A model generated the notes under the pieces. That model was not told the origin of the DNA. It saw only the letters and a list, made by a program, of their open reading frames with translations, and did no database searches. A DNA stretch of 64,000 bases. Source: Chamaecyparis obtusa (taxonomy: Eukaryota > Streptophyta > Pinopsida > Cupressales > Cupressaceae). Numbering within the stretch: position 1 is the stretch's first letter; every line of letters begins with the position of its first letter. Location of the stretch: positions 310,001 to 374,000 of the forward strand of contig BSBK01001302.1 in assembly GCA_027943335.1 (NCBI GenBank), read 5' to 3'. Below, one piece after another: positions 1-11,229 of this stretch. The position numbers and the translations under genes are program-made.

Positions 1-6
1 AATATA

Positions 7-435
7 ATGTCTAGAAGTACTAACATTGCAGATCAAATAACATCTGATGGCATGAAAAGAGGAAATGTGATAATTTGTTATAGATGCAACAAAGTTGGAC
101 ACATTGCTAGAAATTGCAGAACTCAATTGAATCTTCCAGAATCTAGTTTTGTACCAAATGGAATGATTTGTCAGATATGCAATGAGATTGGACATACAGC
201 AAGATTTTGCAGAATGAATAATAGAAGGTATGATCAAAACCCTAATCCTAGAAACTTTGAAAGAAGAAGTAAAAATGCAGAAAATACAGTGAAAAGATGT
301 TGTAGCAATGAACATGAAGTAAAATTTGTTGAAGCTAAAGATCAAGCAAGTTTATTTAGTGTAGAAGATAGCAAGAAAGGTAATGTATGTGATGGTAAGA
401 CTGAATCTTTACCTAACTTTCCTTTAAGCACTTAA
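7..435 (+). CDS. Element A gag, C-terminal part (zinc knuckles), cut by window edge
   Basis: This is the C-terminal part of a retrotransposon Gag (nucleocapsid) that packages element RNA. Two intact CX2CX4HX4C knuckles are visible, CYRCNKVGHIARNC and CQICNEIGHTARFC, followed by a basic linker and the ending LPNFPLST. The frame is open from the window edge, so the true start lies outside. The same ending and knuckles occur in the minus-strand gag of element B (18711-19997), which has four knuckles and an N-terminal coiled coil. It is followed, after about 430 non-coding bases, by a second long ORF and then an LTR, with no pol domains between. Belonging to a Copia-like, Sirevirus-type element is inferred from LTR ends, polypurine tracts and gag style. 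Confidence 0.85.
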   Translation: MSRSTNIADQITSDGMKRGNVIICYRCNKVGHIARNCRTQLNLPESSFVPNGMICQICNEIGHTARFCRMNNRRYDQNPNPRNFERRSKNAENTVKRCCSNEHEVKFVEAKDQASLFSVEDSKKGNVCDGKTESLPNFPLST

Positions 436-872
436 ACTCTGTTATTTTCAGTACTTTAGGAACTTAAAATTAGTGTAGATTTAAATTGTGAAAGAATTAA
501 GTTTTGCAGTCTTAGATGTAGATTTTTTATGGTGTACTAATGCTCCATTTAAGAGTGCAAAAATTTTCATGATGTTTTGCAAGGTCGCAAGAAGATTTAC
601 TGTTACAGGCTCAGAAAATCAACTTTTTGGCATTTTAGCGGCAAAATGGTTAGATGCGATGTTAGATTGAGTAAATGCTAAGTGATAAAAGGTTGAAATC
701 AGATTATTTGTGGACACAAAGTGATTGTAAGTGATTTGAAGGTGCGAAAAGAAGTTTCAAGGTGATTTGTACACAGGATATCAGAGATTTGAAGTTTCAA
801 ACCCTAGATTGCAATTTTAAGGTATTTATCTTGCCAAGAAAGTAATTTTGAAAGGATAATCTATTAGATAAG

Positions 873-3800
873 ATGGATGCAAGTATGTTTCATCATGTTA
901 AGGATAAGAATAGACCTAAGTTAAAGAAAGAACCAGTAAAACCAGAAGATGTTGATGAAAACCTAGCACTGTCAGCCGTACCAAACAGAGATTTACATTT
1001 AGAAAATGTTCAGAGTTATTTGGGATGTAAAGTTGAAAATCTGGAAGAGCATGATCTAAATGATGAGTAAAAACTAGTATACAATGAAGACATGACTATT
1101 AAACTAGGTTATGAGCACATTGAAAACAATGATATTATCAACTATTCTTTGAGACATGAATTCACTGATGAAGAATGCACTAAGATTATCTTGAGTAGGA
1201 TACATGATGGAATGTTCTGGATGGAAGACAGAGTCATAGACATAATTGTAGATTTGATTCATGATGTGACTATTTTTTCAAAAGAAGCTGAGATGCCCTT
1301 ACATGAGAAGAACATCAAGAACACAGTTCTAGAAAACAAAGGATCATCTTACAATGGCAGAGGTATAGTGATTAGTAAGATCAAACAGAATGATATCAGA
1401 TATCTTTGCAAGATTCTAACTACCAAATTTTGTGCAAGTTCTAGAGAGGATGATATGGCAGCTGGAATGGTGCATGCTACATATCTGATGTGTGTTGAAA
1501 ACAAGAAGATTGATCTTTGTGAGATATTGAGAATTCAATTATTTGAGAACCTAGAAAAGATCAAGAAAGAAAAGAACTCTCAATTTAGATTTTCATCATT
1601 GATAACCTACATATTCTTTCACATTTATAGAAGATTTCCTTTTACTACTAATTGGAATGATGGAGACTTCACAATGAATAGGATAAACACTGTCTATCAG
1701 AGTAGATTGGTTGAGAAAGTTAATGAAAGTGTGACATTGATTTTGAAAACTTTTTAGAGGGAATGCAAGAATAGAACAAGGATTCCTCAATCCTTAGTAG
1801 AGAAGTACAAAGATGATATTTGTTTCATGGTTGATACTAATTTTACATATATTGGGGCAGTAGAACCTAGAGTTGAATTCATAGACCCTCTTGGCTATGA
1901 AATTTTTGAAGTTGAAATTGAAGGTTATGTTGGGAGATTATTAAAATGAAAGCTTGATGTACATTCAAAGAGATTTGGCACTTATGAAGAAATATACAAG
2001 CTTGCTGTGAGCTCAAAGGAAGAGAATCAATCAAAGAGGAGAGTAGAGGCAACTATGAAGAAAATTCTGAAAGAAAGTGGCATAAGTGAACAAGAATATG
2101 AAGTAGTCAGAAGGACTACAGAGGCAATTAAACTTAGTGAAACCTTGGTTGTTCCACCAGTAGAAAGTTTAGTTCCAACCCCTATTTTAGTCAAAGTTAA
2201 ATTTGAGCAACCAAATATTGTAGAGAAACAACAACCAGTTGTGGCAGAACAACAACCGGTTCCTACAAAGAAAAGAGTGAAGGTTTGTATGACCAGACCT
2301 GGAAAGAGACACAAGACAATTGTACCACCTGTTCCCAGAGAGAAGCCAATTGCAATAAAGGATGATGCACCTGAGAAGAAAAAGAAAACATGGAAACCAA
2401 AGATTGAAAGAGTAAATGAAGACATCTACACACTTGGTGATTTTACAAAAGTTAACAGATTTTATGACTTGTATAATTATTCAGATAGGTTGAACATAGA
2501 AAATTCTATTGTAGCATATTTGATTAAGTCTGAGAAGAAATTGGATTCAATTAAAGGGAAAATTCCTAATGAGTTGTATGAAAGCATGATAAAGAGAAGT
2601 CAGAGAGCCCATGAAGAAGATAAGAAAATGAGAGAGAGCATTCTGAGACAATTTTGCACAATTACTGATGATGATCATTTGAAGAGGTTACTTGTACCTC
2701 TTGGAACCCTTTTGAGAACAAAGAGAAGAACAGTAATGATTATGGGAGGAAAATATAATGAAGTAAGGAAAGAGACAGAACTTGCAGTTATGCAAGTGAT
2801 GACAGATATTGTGGCAGGAAAGCACACTAAAACAAAGAGAGATTCTCCTCCTACAGAGAAAGATCAAACACATGTTGAAGAAGTTCCATCTTCTTCACAA
2901 ATTGACATTGGTCAAGAATCTATGGATGTGGAAGGAGTAACAGTAACATTAGAATCTGATGATGCAATATTCAGTCAACTTGGTAACATTGTTGACAATT
3001 TGGGTTTAGAAGAACATGCAGAACAAGTAGAGCAAGTGGAAGCAGTAGCAGAGCAAGCAGCAACAGAGACAACATCCCCACAAAAAGAAACACCAAAGGA
3101 GATAGATAAAGAAAAATGAAAAGAAATATTGAGTGAGGTAACTACACCTAGTGTACCCTCAATTCCAAAAAAGACAACTGTCAAGGTAACTTCTATTTTT
3201 GATGAATTTGGCAAAGATGTAGATGATGATGATCAATTGAATTTGTTATCATCTTTGAATAAAATTATTGGGAAGAACAAGAAAGTTAAGAATCTTGAGA
3301 CAAAGCTTTCAGAACTGACTGGTAGATTACAAAGTGTGATCAGTTCACAGATTGATGAATCAGAGGTAAATGAAAAAGCAAACAAGGTAATGAATGCTTT
3401 TGATTTAGAGTTTACAAATTTGAAAGATATAGCAAAAGTTAAGGCACAAGCAAAATATGAGGCAGAAGTCCTTCAGACCATAAGTTCAAACATTAGAAAT
3501 GATATTGTTAACCTTGATGTGAGCATAAAGAACTTAAGGAAAATTTATGAGATTGGTAAAAGTTTGTAAATAGAATGTGTAAAGTCAGTCACATTGACTG
3601 AAGATGAGAAGATAAAGAAGAAGGAAGAAGAAATATTGACTAAAACAAACATTTTGAGTAATCCTAATGCAAAGATAACATCAGTAGAGAAGACAATTAG
3701 GTAGAAGAAGACAGAGATCAAAATTTTATATGCAGAAAAAGAGTTAAAGATGTACCGAATCAGCATTCTGAGAGAAAATGTTTCTACAAAATTGTCTATC

Positions 3801-4003
3801 ATAGAAGAACACCTTGAAGAATGTGTTAAGGCCAAGCTAGCATATGAGAAATTCAATTTTGATTCCCTCCAAGCATGTGAGATAGCAGCTTATGGACTAA
3901 GTACCTTAGTGTGGTAGATTCAGTAAAGTAGGCTTGGGAGACAAATTTTGAAGCTTGGAAATCAGAATATGCAGATTGTGTTGAAAGTATATCAGCTTTG
4001 TAG
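873..4003 (+). pseudogene. Element A second ORF (unknown product), decayed
   Basis: This is a decayed copy of the long ORF that follows gag in the A/B family. It starts at an ATG (MDASMFHHVKDK) and stays in one frame to about 3569, with stops near 1068, 1755, 1947, 3117 and 3567. It then has a further stop near 3702 and a one-base frameshift near 3905-3912, ending in ISAL. Alignment by eye to element B (15067-18273) is close along the whole length, so the frame was selected in the family. The middle is lysine/proline rich with basic clusters such as KKRVKVCMTRPGKRHK. The C-terminal third looks like a coiled coil. There is no protease, integrase, RT or RNase H motif. I do not recognise the family; an env-like or accessory ORF is possible but unproven. 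Confidence 0.75.
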
Positions 4004-4039
4004 TAAGGAAACTTTTTGAGGCAAAAAATTTTTGGTAAA

Positions 4040-4355
4040 TTTTGGACATTTTTGTCATTTATGTCAAAGGGGGAGAGATATAGATATCAGAAAATTGTCT
4101 AAAATTGTCTATGTATGTTTAGAGTCAGTTGCAAAGGGGGAGAGATAGAGAGACATCAGAAATTTGTATATGTATATAGATTTTGAGGAAGGATACTCAT
4201 AGGGGGAGCTATGAAAATATGATGTAAACACTTCTTGATAAATAAAAATAAAAATTTTCTCAGCTCATTTGTGTTAAAGTTTTTCTTGTTGAAGTTTTGG
4301 GATGCACACTTAGCCAATTTTCCCATATGTTGCCATCAATGACAAAGGGGGAGCT
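4040..4355 (+). other. Element A 3' untranslated region with repeated polypurine tracts
   Basis: Four purine-rich tracts of the AAAGGGGGAG type occur near 4065-4078, 4131-4146, 4200-4210 and 4341-4354. The last lies directly against the LTR and is the likely primer for plus-strand DNA synthesis. Repeated polypurine tracts are a known trait of Sirevirus Copia elements. The reverse complement of the same arrangement precedes the 3' LTR of element B. Confidence 0.75.
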
Positions 4356-5744
4356 TGTTGGAAATTTGGCTAATGTGAGGAGATTGTTGTGAATGCATGG
4401 ATGTTGTCATTATGGAAACATATATTTGCAGATGTTATATTTTTAGATATTATATGTTTGCAGATATTATATATGTTTGCAGTATTCATATGTTAAGTTT
4501 GCAGTGTATTTAGCAGGGAGACATAGATAGTTTTGGTTAGAAGTTATAATTTATTGAAGATTAGCTAATGAAGAGTTTAAAAAGCATAGAATATGCTATT
4601 ATGTATCTTTAGTTAAGAGTGAAAGTCATGATCAACTATATATTGAGAGTGTAAGAAGTTTTAGTGAAGTTTAGTGACAGACAGACAGACAGAGCACCTG
4701 ATGAAGATTGTGTTGGCGATGTTTATTCTGATAGTATTTTTGTTTGTGGAGTTAATTGTATGATCTTGAGTGTTTTATTAACCTATGGTTAAGAGCACAT
4801 AAATATTTATGTTCATATGAATTAGTTATAAGCTTTTTAGTGAAGACAGTGATTCAGAACAGAGTTCCTGAGTAGCAGTTTTGGTAAAATGGATATATCT
4901 TTTAGCTGAGTTGATATTTTTTTTTGTGGAGTTAGATGAAGTATCTAGATAGTATGAGGATGAAAAATATTAGAGTGCATAAATTTATGTTGTGTACGGA
5001 CAGAGATATTTCAAGTTTAGCGATGACAGTTTAAGGCCGACAGAGCAGAAGACATAACAGTTTTGGATAAAAGTTTAGAAAGTTATTTTGTGATATTTTG
5101 GGATGACATATGATGAGATTATGATGTGTAAGCTGACAAGAATGATTATATGTTTGTGTCATGTATAAAGGTAGTGAATTGTACCTTATAATGTACTGAT
5201 GTAACTTTTGGGTAACTTATGAAAACTTGTATGCAAACTTGAAAAGTTGATGTAATTTGTGATAGCGGTCAAGGCTATGTATGCAGAGTTGTATTTTGAT
5301 ACTACTGTAATCAGTGAACAAAATTGTATTACCTGTTTGGGTAGTGGGCTCATCTGGTGATCAACATTACTTGTTTGGGCAGTGGGCTCATCTAGTAATC
5401 TTGTAACCTTTAACAGGGTTAAGGATTTTAACATGGCCTAAAGTCCTTTAATAGGGATAGATCTACTATATATTTGTAATTGACTCCTAACAGGGTCACA
5501 AAATCCCTAACAGGATACTTTTGATTAGTGATCATTTGTGGGTATCATCCCCACCGGGGTTTTCCCTTGGCTAGGGTTTCCTCAAGAATAAAAGATGTGT
5601 TATGAGTTCCCTATGTGTTGTGTTAATTGTATTAATTAGTTTGATTATCTTCATATGCAGCAAGTTAATTAATAATATCCATAAGTGGGCAACAGTTTTT
5701 GAAATACTAATTCACCCCCCTCTCAGTATTTCCTTTTTCTAACA
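4356..5744 (+). mobile_element. 3' LTR of element A (Copia-like, non-autonomous)
   Basis: The LTR begins TGTTGGAAATTTGGC and ends TTTTTCTAACA (TG...CA), right after a polypurine tract. It is about 1.39 kb. It matches the LTRs of B (13247-14526) in reverse complement, including the terminal C-rich loop hairpin and the AACAGGG repeats about 300 bases before the end. Element A runs off the left edge, so its 5' LTR and target duplication cannot be seen. CCTTT after 5744 would be one copy of the duplication. Confidence 0.88.
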
Positions 5745-6572
5745 CCTTTCTCCACTTCTTAAGAGTTTGTCATACTAGTAAGATCATCAAGAGCCTGGAT
5801 TTGTCCATGGTCATCACTTCCATGTAAAAAAGAGCCAAATTCTCTACTCACTATCAAAACCCCTAAGAATTTTAACGGAGCCCTAATTAGACTATGTAAA
5901 TTGAAAAAATATGAAACAAACACAACATTTTTGTAAAAGAACTTTGACAAGCGTATATTGTGTTTTAAAAGCCTTTGTCATGCGTCTTGCAGTCAAACTA
6001 TTAGCATGTTTCAGAATCTTTGACTAGCGTCCTGTAGAAATGGTTATGCTGTGAAAAATCAAGAAAATAGAAGCATCAAAGATCAGAAATTGTAAGAAAA
6101 ATCAAAGCAAAATAATTAAAAATTTGAAACTAAAAGGAAGACTGTACTGAAATCTCATGCAAAGAAATACTGTCCCACGCGAGAAAGTGCAAGGCTCATG
6201 CGAGAAAGTGCAGGGCTCACGCATGAAAGTGCAAGGCTTGGGAGAGAAAGTGTAAAGACTGATGTGAGAAAGTGAAATCTCACGTGAGAGAGTGCTAGAG
6301 AAAAGCAAAAACTCATGTGGCTCACTGTATAATCTTGCGTGAAGAAGTGCTATAGAGAAAACTCTCACGCGGACTATCTAAAATCTTGTGCAAGAAACCA
6401 TACACACACAGTATGAACCCACAGAAATTTTAATAAAACCTATAGAAAATGAAAAAGATGAGGCCAGAAACTAAATGTCTGGGCCCCACGGTGGGCGCCA
6501 AAATGTTGTGTGTGTTCTGAATTTTAGGCCACATTCACATTCACACACTTAAAACTTTGTTTCAAGCAACCA
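5745..6572 (-). other. Leader-like retroelement sequence with short tandem repeats
   Basis: There is no convincing ORF here. At 6482-6500 the minus strand reads TTTTGGCGCCCACCGTGGGG, which resembles the primer-binding/leader motif seen next to LTRs of plant Tat/Athila-type Gypsy elements. Between about 6170 and 6380 a roughly 22-base motif (GAGAAAGTGCAAGGCTCA and variants) repeats about eight times. The stretch lies between the 3' LTR of A and the primer-binding site of LTR E, so it is probably E's internal leader or a chimeric fragment. Its assignment is uncertain. Confidence 0.45.
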
Positions 6573-6588
6573 GCGCTCTAATACCAAT
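6573..6588 (-). other. Primer-binding site of LTR element E
   Basis: GCGCTCTAATACCAAT on the plus strand is the reverse complement of the initiator-Met tRNA primer-binding site of Copia elements. It lies directly against the TG end of the LTR at 6589. It shows that E is minus-oriented with its interior to the left. Confidence 0.75.
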
Positions 6589-8158
6589 TGTTGGAAATAA
6601 CTGAGAGGGGGGTGAATCAGTTATCTTGGTCCTAAATCAAAATGAGTAATTCAAAACTTGTATATCTTAAAATACTATCACTTAGTTAATATAAACTTTA
6701 TTCACTGTTTCACTATTACTATATTTACCGATATCAAATAAGTTTAGATTCAATTAACTGATTAAATCAGATAGTTAATATGTAAAGTATGAAAGAAAAC
6801 AGATAATCACACTCAATACATAACACAAGGATTTTTATGTGGAAACCCTGTAAAGGGAAAAACCACCTGGGAACCAGCAACCCAAAATATTTTCACTCTT
6901 CTGGAGTGAGGCCTGTGAGGACCCAACCCTGTTAAAGGTTACAAAACATACTATCAGGCATGACCTGGTTAGAGGATTTTACACTAGGAGTTATCTTTCA
7001 AACTTTTTCACTCACTGTGCTGATCTAAAGGATAACCATGTTTCACTTGTTAGAATGAAACACAAATCAAGAGCTTAATAGCCCACTCAGTTAAGAGATT
7101 TCACTAATTATAATGGTTAGAATGTAATAGTAGTTTGATTTACCATAATACAAAAACTTGCAGATTGTGAATCAGTGTTTATCTCAATCAATCTTTTCTG
7201 ACCTTATATCACTTCTATTCACACTTACAATCAATCTTTTTGCTCTCTATTTAGCTCAGTTTCTACAGTCTTAATTCATTAACTAGTTGATCAGAAAATA
7301 TGCATGAAAACAAGTTCATACTTAGCTTTCTGCAGTATCTCATTCTTCTTCTTCTTCTTCTTCTTCTAATTGTAACTATATCTCTATCTTTCCTTTCACC
7401 TTAAATAAACATGTAATCCATCTCATTTCTATCCGTAGATTTTGCCACATAATCATGTTCATTGCTTTTACCACTTAAAATTTCCTCGGTAGTTGTGTAG
7501 TTAACTTGTTTCACTCTCCATCATCAGATCTCCATTGAATTTTCCTTGACATTGATCTGGAAACAAACTTTTGATTCTTCACTAATTATGATGCATGACA
7601 GCTCAGTAATAACTAGATCTCGATCAATCAGGCTGACTAGATCATTTAATGTTCTTCTATCATCATCGGTTAGACAAACCTCACTATTTTAACTAAAATG
7701 AAATGCGTCGATAAACCACCATCAGTTATATATGTGCTCAGTATACATCATGCTCCGTCGATGTATACTATCGTCGGTGTTCATACTAAAATCTTTGGTA
7801 AACACTAGAGTTCCTTCATTTACCGACCAACATTGTTTTGCATCTTTTAGTCCTTGCTCCTTAATAGATTAGTACCACATACTAGAATCATCATAATGAG
7901 ATCAAAGACTCATCAATAAATTATCCAAGCATTCAATAACCTTCATCGTCTTCCACTCTTTATCAAACATCTCGGTAATGAATAACTTACAATAAGTACT
8001 GTCGGTTGACTTTGCAATCGGTTGACATCAATGACAACATTATACTAATTTAGAAAGTAGTATAATCTATCCAACTTCCATTAATCACTTATGCAGCAAT
8101 CTCTCCACATGATTATCAATCTCTCCCATATGTATGATAAATCAGTTGTAGTCTAACA
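6589..8158 (-). mobile_element. 5' LTR of Copia-like element E
   Basis: This LTR of about 1.57 kb begins TGTTGGAAATAACTGAG and ends GTAGTCTAACA on the plus strand. The first 40 bases carry the shared hairpin, here with an ATAACTGA/TCAGTTAT stem and a G-rich loop. A (CTT)n run lies near 7346-7366. At 8159 the sequence resumes in the gag of element D, so E interrupts D. CTTCC (8159-8163) may be one target-duplication copy; the other would be beyond the window. Confidence 0.8.
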
Positions 8159-8880
8159 CTTCCTTTGAATTCTCTTTGCATACCTTTAGATGATTCCTCT
8201 TGCTTAGGTGGTTCTTCCTTCTTAGGTGTATCATCAAATTTGTTACTCTCATCAGACTTCTTCTCACCCATACTTTCAGATATTTTTAGATCCAGTTCCT
8301 TTCTTTCTTCAATTATTTTGAATGTATTGAATCCAAGACCAATTTTATCATAGAATGGTTTTTGAAAAGATATCTATTCATCAATCTTCCCACTAGTTGA
8401 ATATAGCCTTTCAAGTTGTTGTTTGGATTAAGTCAGTTCACCTTTCACAATTGTATTATATTTCTCAAGTCCTATATGTTGCAAATTGACTTTGTCAAGT
8501 TCAGATGTTACTTTACCAAGTTTAGATTTTAGTTCTTCATTTTCAATCTTCAAATTTTCATTCTTAGATTTTAGATTTGCTTCACTCTTGCTATTCAGAC
8601 TTAGCTTCAGATTTGCTATCTTTAGTTTATGTTTAAGGATCTCATTTTATTTTTCTAAATTGTCATCACAATCTTCAATAAGAACTTTGGATTCTTTTTC
8701 ACATTTCAGATCTTCCAACCTATTTTTCATTTTCTCAATGAGGTTCTTTGCATCATCATATTTTCCTTTTAGAATGTCTCTTTCATTAGTAAGCATATCA
8801 ATCTATTCAAGAGCTTCTTCAAGATTCTTTTATAGTTGATCCATATCCATAGAGATCTTACTCAAGCTACTAGGCTTTCC
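8159..8880 (-). pseudogene. Element D gag fragment, coiled-coil part, decayed
   Basis: On the minus strand this reads as a decayed relative of the N-terminal half of B's gag. It starts near MDMDQL and continues through a heptad-rich stretch (GKYDDAKNLIEKMKNR, LIEDCDDNLEK), then toward the first zinc knuckle, where LTR E cuts in. In-frame TAA and TAG codons replace glutamine and glutamate codons found in B. A primer-binding site and LTR lie immediately upstream at 8907-8922. D is therefore of the same broad family as A and B. The rest of D lies beyond E and A, outside the window. Confidence 0.7.
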
Positions 8881-8906
8881 TTGAATGATTCTTTTCTGAG
8901 TAACTA

Positions 8907-8921
8907 AGCTCTGATACCAAT
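8907..8921 (-). other. Primer-binding site of element D
   Basis: The plus strand reads AGCTCTGATACCAAT directly before the LTR start at 8922. This complements initiator-Met tRNA in the minus orientation. Confidence 0.85.
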
Positions 8922-9583
8922 TGTTAGAAATGAGGAATACTTAGAAGGGGGGTGAATCAGTATTCCACAAACTTTTACTTTTGCCCAATTATGGATATAA
9001 CAGATAATTTTAATACATGTATAACATAGAAAGCTAAACAATGTGCATAGCAATAAAACAAAAGAACTCATAACACATTATTTTTTCTCGAGGAAACCCT
9101 ATCCAAGGGAAAACCCTAGTGGGGATGGTACCCATAGAGATCCACTAATCAAAAGTATCATGTTAAGGATGTTGACCCTGTTAAGAGTCTATTACAAACA
9201 TATAGTGTCTTAGTCTTGATTAAGGGACTATAGGCCTTGTTAGAAGCCTCAACTGTGTTAGGAGTTGGCAGTACAAAATGTGATTACCAGATGAGCCCAC
9301 TGCGAAAAAAAGTAATATACAATGTTTATTAATTACAAAAGAAGGTCAAAGTACATAATCTTATACTACTTTCAACTTCGCATCAATATCTCTTCGCTGC
9401 TCTTTCACTATCACTATTATATCACATCACTTTTCTTACATTACATCATTACATATTTATACAAGTTATTAGAAATAATAACTCTTCTAGTCAGCTTACA
9501 TAACACAAAACATCTTTATCCAAGGGTTAACATCTAGGATGTCATCTCTTTATATTGTTAAGTCATTATTTTGATAAACAAAA
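8922..9583 (-). mobile_element. 5' LTR of element D, first part (split by element C)
   Basis: The LTR starts TGTTAGAAATGAGGAATAC with the shared hairpin (GGAATACT paired with AGTATTCC). It also carries the phrases about GAGGAAACCC and AAACCCTAGTGGGGATGG common to A and B LTRs. It stops at 9583, where element C is inserted, and resumes at 57937. CAAAA at 9579-9583 is the left copy of C's target duplication. The joined length is about 1.02 kb. Confidence 0.85.
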
Positions 9584-10796
9584 TGTTAGAAAATAAAGAT
9601 CCCCAAGATAACTGAGAGGGGGGGGGGTGAATTATTTATCTAATATTTAAACGATTCAATTTCTTTAACAATTTTAAACAATGTAACCAATGCAATAATC
9701 AACCATAGAAAGATAACCATACACAATTGCACAATGACACAAGATATGTTGACTAGGGAACCTCTTGAAAAGAGTAAACCACGGTGGGAATGATGCCCAC
9801 AAAATGATGTACTAATATGACAGTTCCTTGTTAGAGGATGGACCCTATTAGGAGTCTTATGAAATACATTCAGTACATATAAATCCCTATTAGGAGATTT
9901 TGAATTCTTTTTAAAAGATTCTAACCCGGTTAAGAGTTATGGAAGACAGAAGGACCCACTGCCCAAATAGCTTCAAGGCAAGATCTCTGAACCCACTATC
10001 CAAAAGACCTTAAGATTATTCAATAGAATAATATGAAATATATTACTTTCTTCCCACTATGCCAAAACTACACTTTCTGCTACACAAGATCACAATCTCA
10101 GATCTCTATACTCACAAGTCTTCCTTCATTACTGAATTAGCTCTCCTCATGCATAAATCTGCATCACAACTTTCATAATCTTACAACTACCATCACAATC
10201 CACATTCCAACCACACAATACTATTACAAACATTCCTTCTTATATACCACACTCAAATAATTACAAATAAGTCAGCGTACAATTACAAAATAATAATTTC
10301 CACACATTACACCAAAAATTCTCATAAAACTGTCAGCTTCCAAATACTGTAACTTTCTCCAAATGTATCCTCAAATTTTTCACTATGAACCACATCATCA
10401 TCAATGAGTCTCCAACATGCCTATAACTACACAAAATCATATTCCATTCCAGCTAAGAGATATCCTCTGATTTCCACAAACCGCTACTTAGGAACTCTAT
10501 TAGAAAACTATTTTCACCAAAATGCTTATAACTTTTACAAATGAATAAATATCTTTTTGTGTTGTTAACCATAGGTTAATAAAACAACAATGAACATACT
10601 ACCAATTGCACAAAATCTAATCTGCAATACAACATGTGCGCTAAACAAACCTGTGCCTGCTTTTCTGCTAATTTCTAGAATATCACTGTGTTGACATCAA
10701 TGACAATCTAAGTCATGAATGCAACAACCACTGCTAGAGAATGACTACTACAACATACCAAAAAATATCTCAATGTCTCAGCATTCATTCCTAACA
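9584..10796 (-). mobile_element. 3' LTR of Copia element C
   Basis: This 1,213-bp LTR runs from TGTTAGAAAATAAAG to TTCATTCCTAACA. It pairs with the 5' LTR at 56721-57931; the first 350 bases differ at roughly 5-6% of positions by eye. Element C spans 9584-57931 and is flanked by perfect CAAAA duplications (9579-9583 and 57932-57936). The element reads on the minus strand. Confidence 0.93.
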
Positions 10797-11229
10797 ATCT
10801 CCCCCATTGGCATTAATGGCAACATAGATGAAAAACATCAAATGTTCCAAAAATCCAATCACTGCTACTCTATTACAGTAAATTTCTCTACAATTAAAAT
10901 TTCTCTCCCCCATTCTAATACATTTCTTTACCATTACAATTACAATTTCTCAACCAAATGATTCTCTCCCATAATGCAATATCTCTCCCTCATTACTATA
11001 TCATAATATTTTTCATGATTCTCTCCCCCATTGACATCAATGATAGAAAATCTATCACTATGTCAAACAATAGCTCAATATCAATAGGCACTATTTGAAA
11101 ATACATACACTAGAGTCCTCAATGACTTACCTCTAAAACAAAAATACTCCCCCATACAGGAAGTACCAACATCCAATCCAAAAAAAGATAGGTGGATAAA
11201 CCACTAGACGGATGCAACTATCTGCATCA
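10797..11229 (-). other. Element C 3' untranslated region and polypurine tract
   Basis: This stretch lies between the end of C's pol and its 3' LTR. The plus strand shows several CTCTCCCCCATT-like tracts (10797-10812, near 10905, 10980-10990, 11020-11030), which are polypurine on the element strand. The one touching the LTR is the likely plus-strand primer. There is no ORF of interest. Confidence 0.7.

Noticed and set aside
5186..5434. Minus-strand frame in the LTR of element A
   Set aside because: It is antisense within an LTR and composed of the short AACAGGG-type LTR repeats.
8165..8839. Plus-strand open frames rich in Ser, Phe and Leu
   Set aside because: They are antisense shadows of the coiled-coil gag of element D, as are similar Ser/Phe-rich frames opposite B's ORFs (15242-16455 and 18801-19905).
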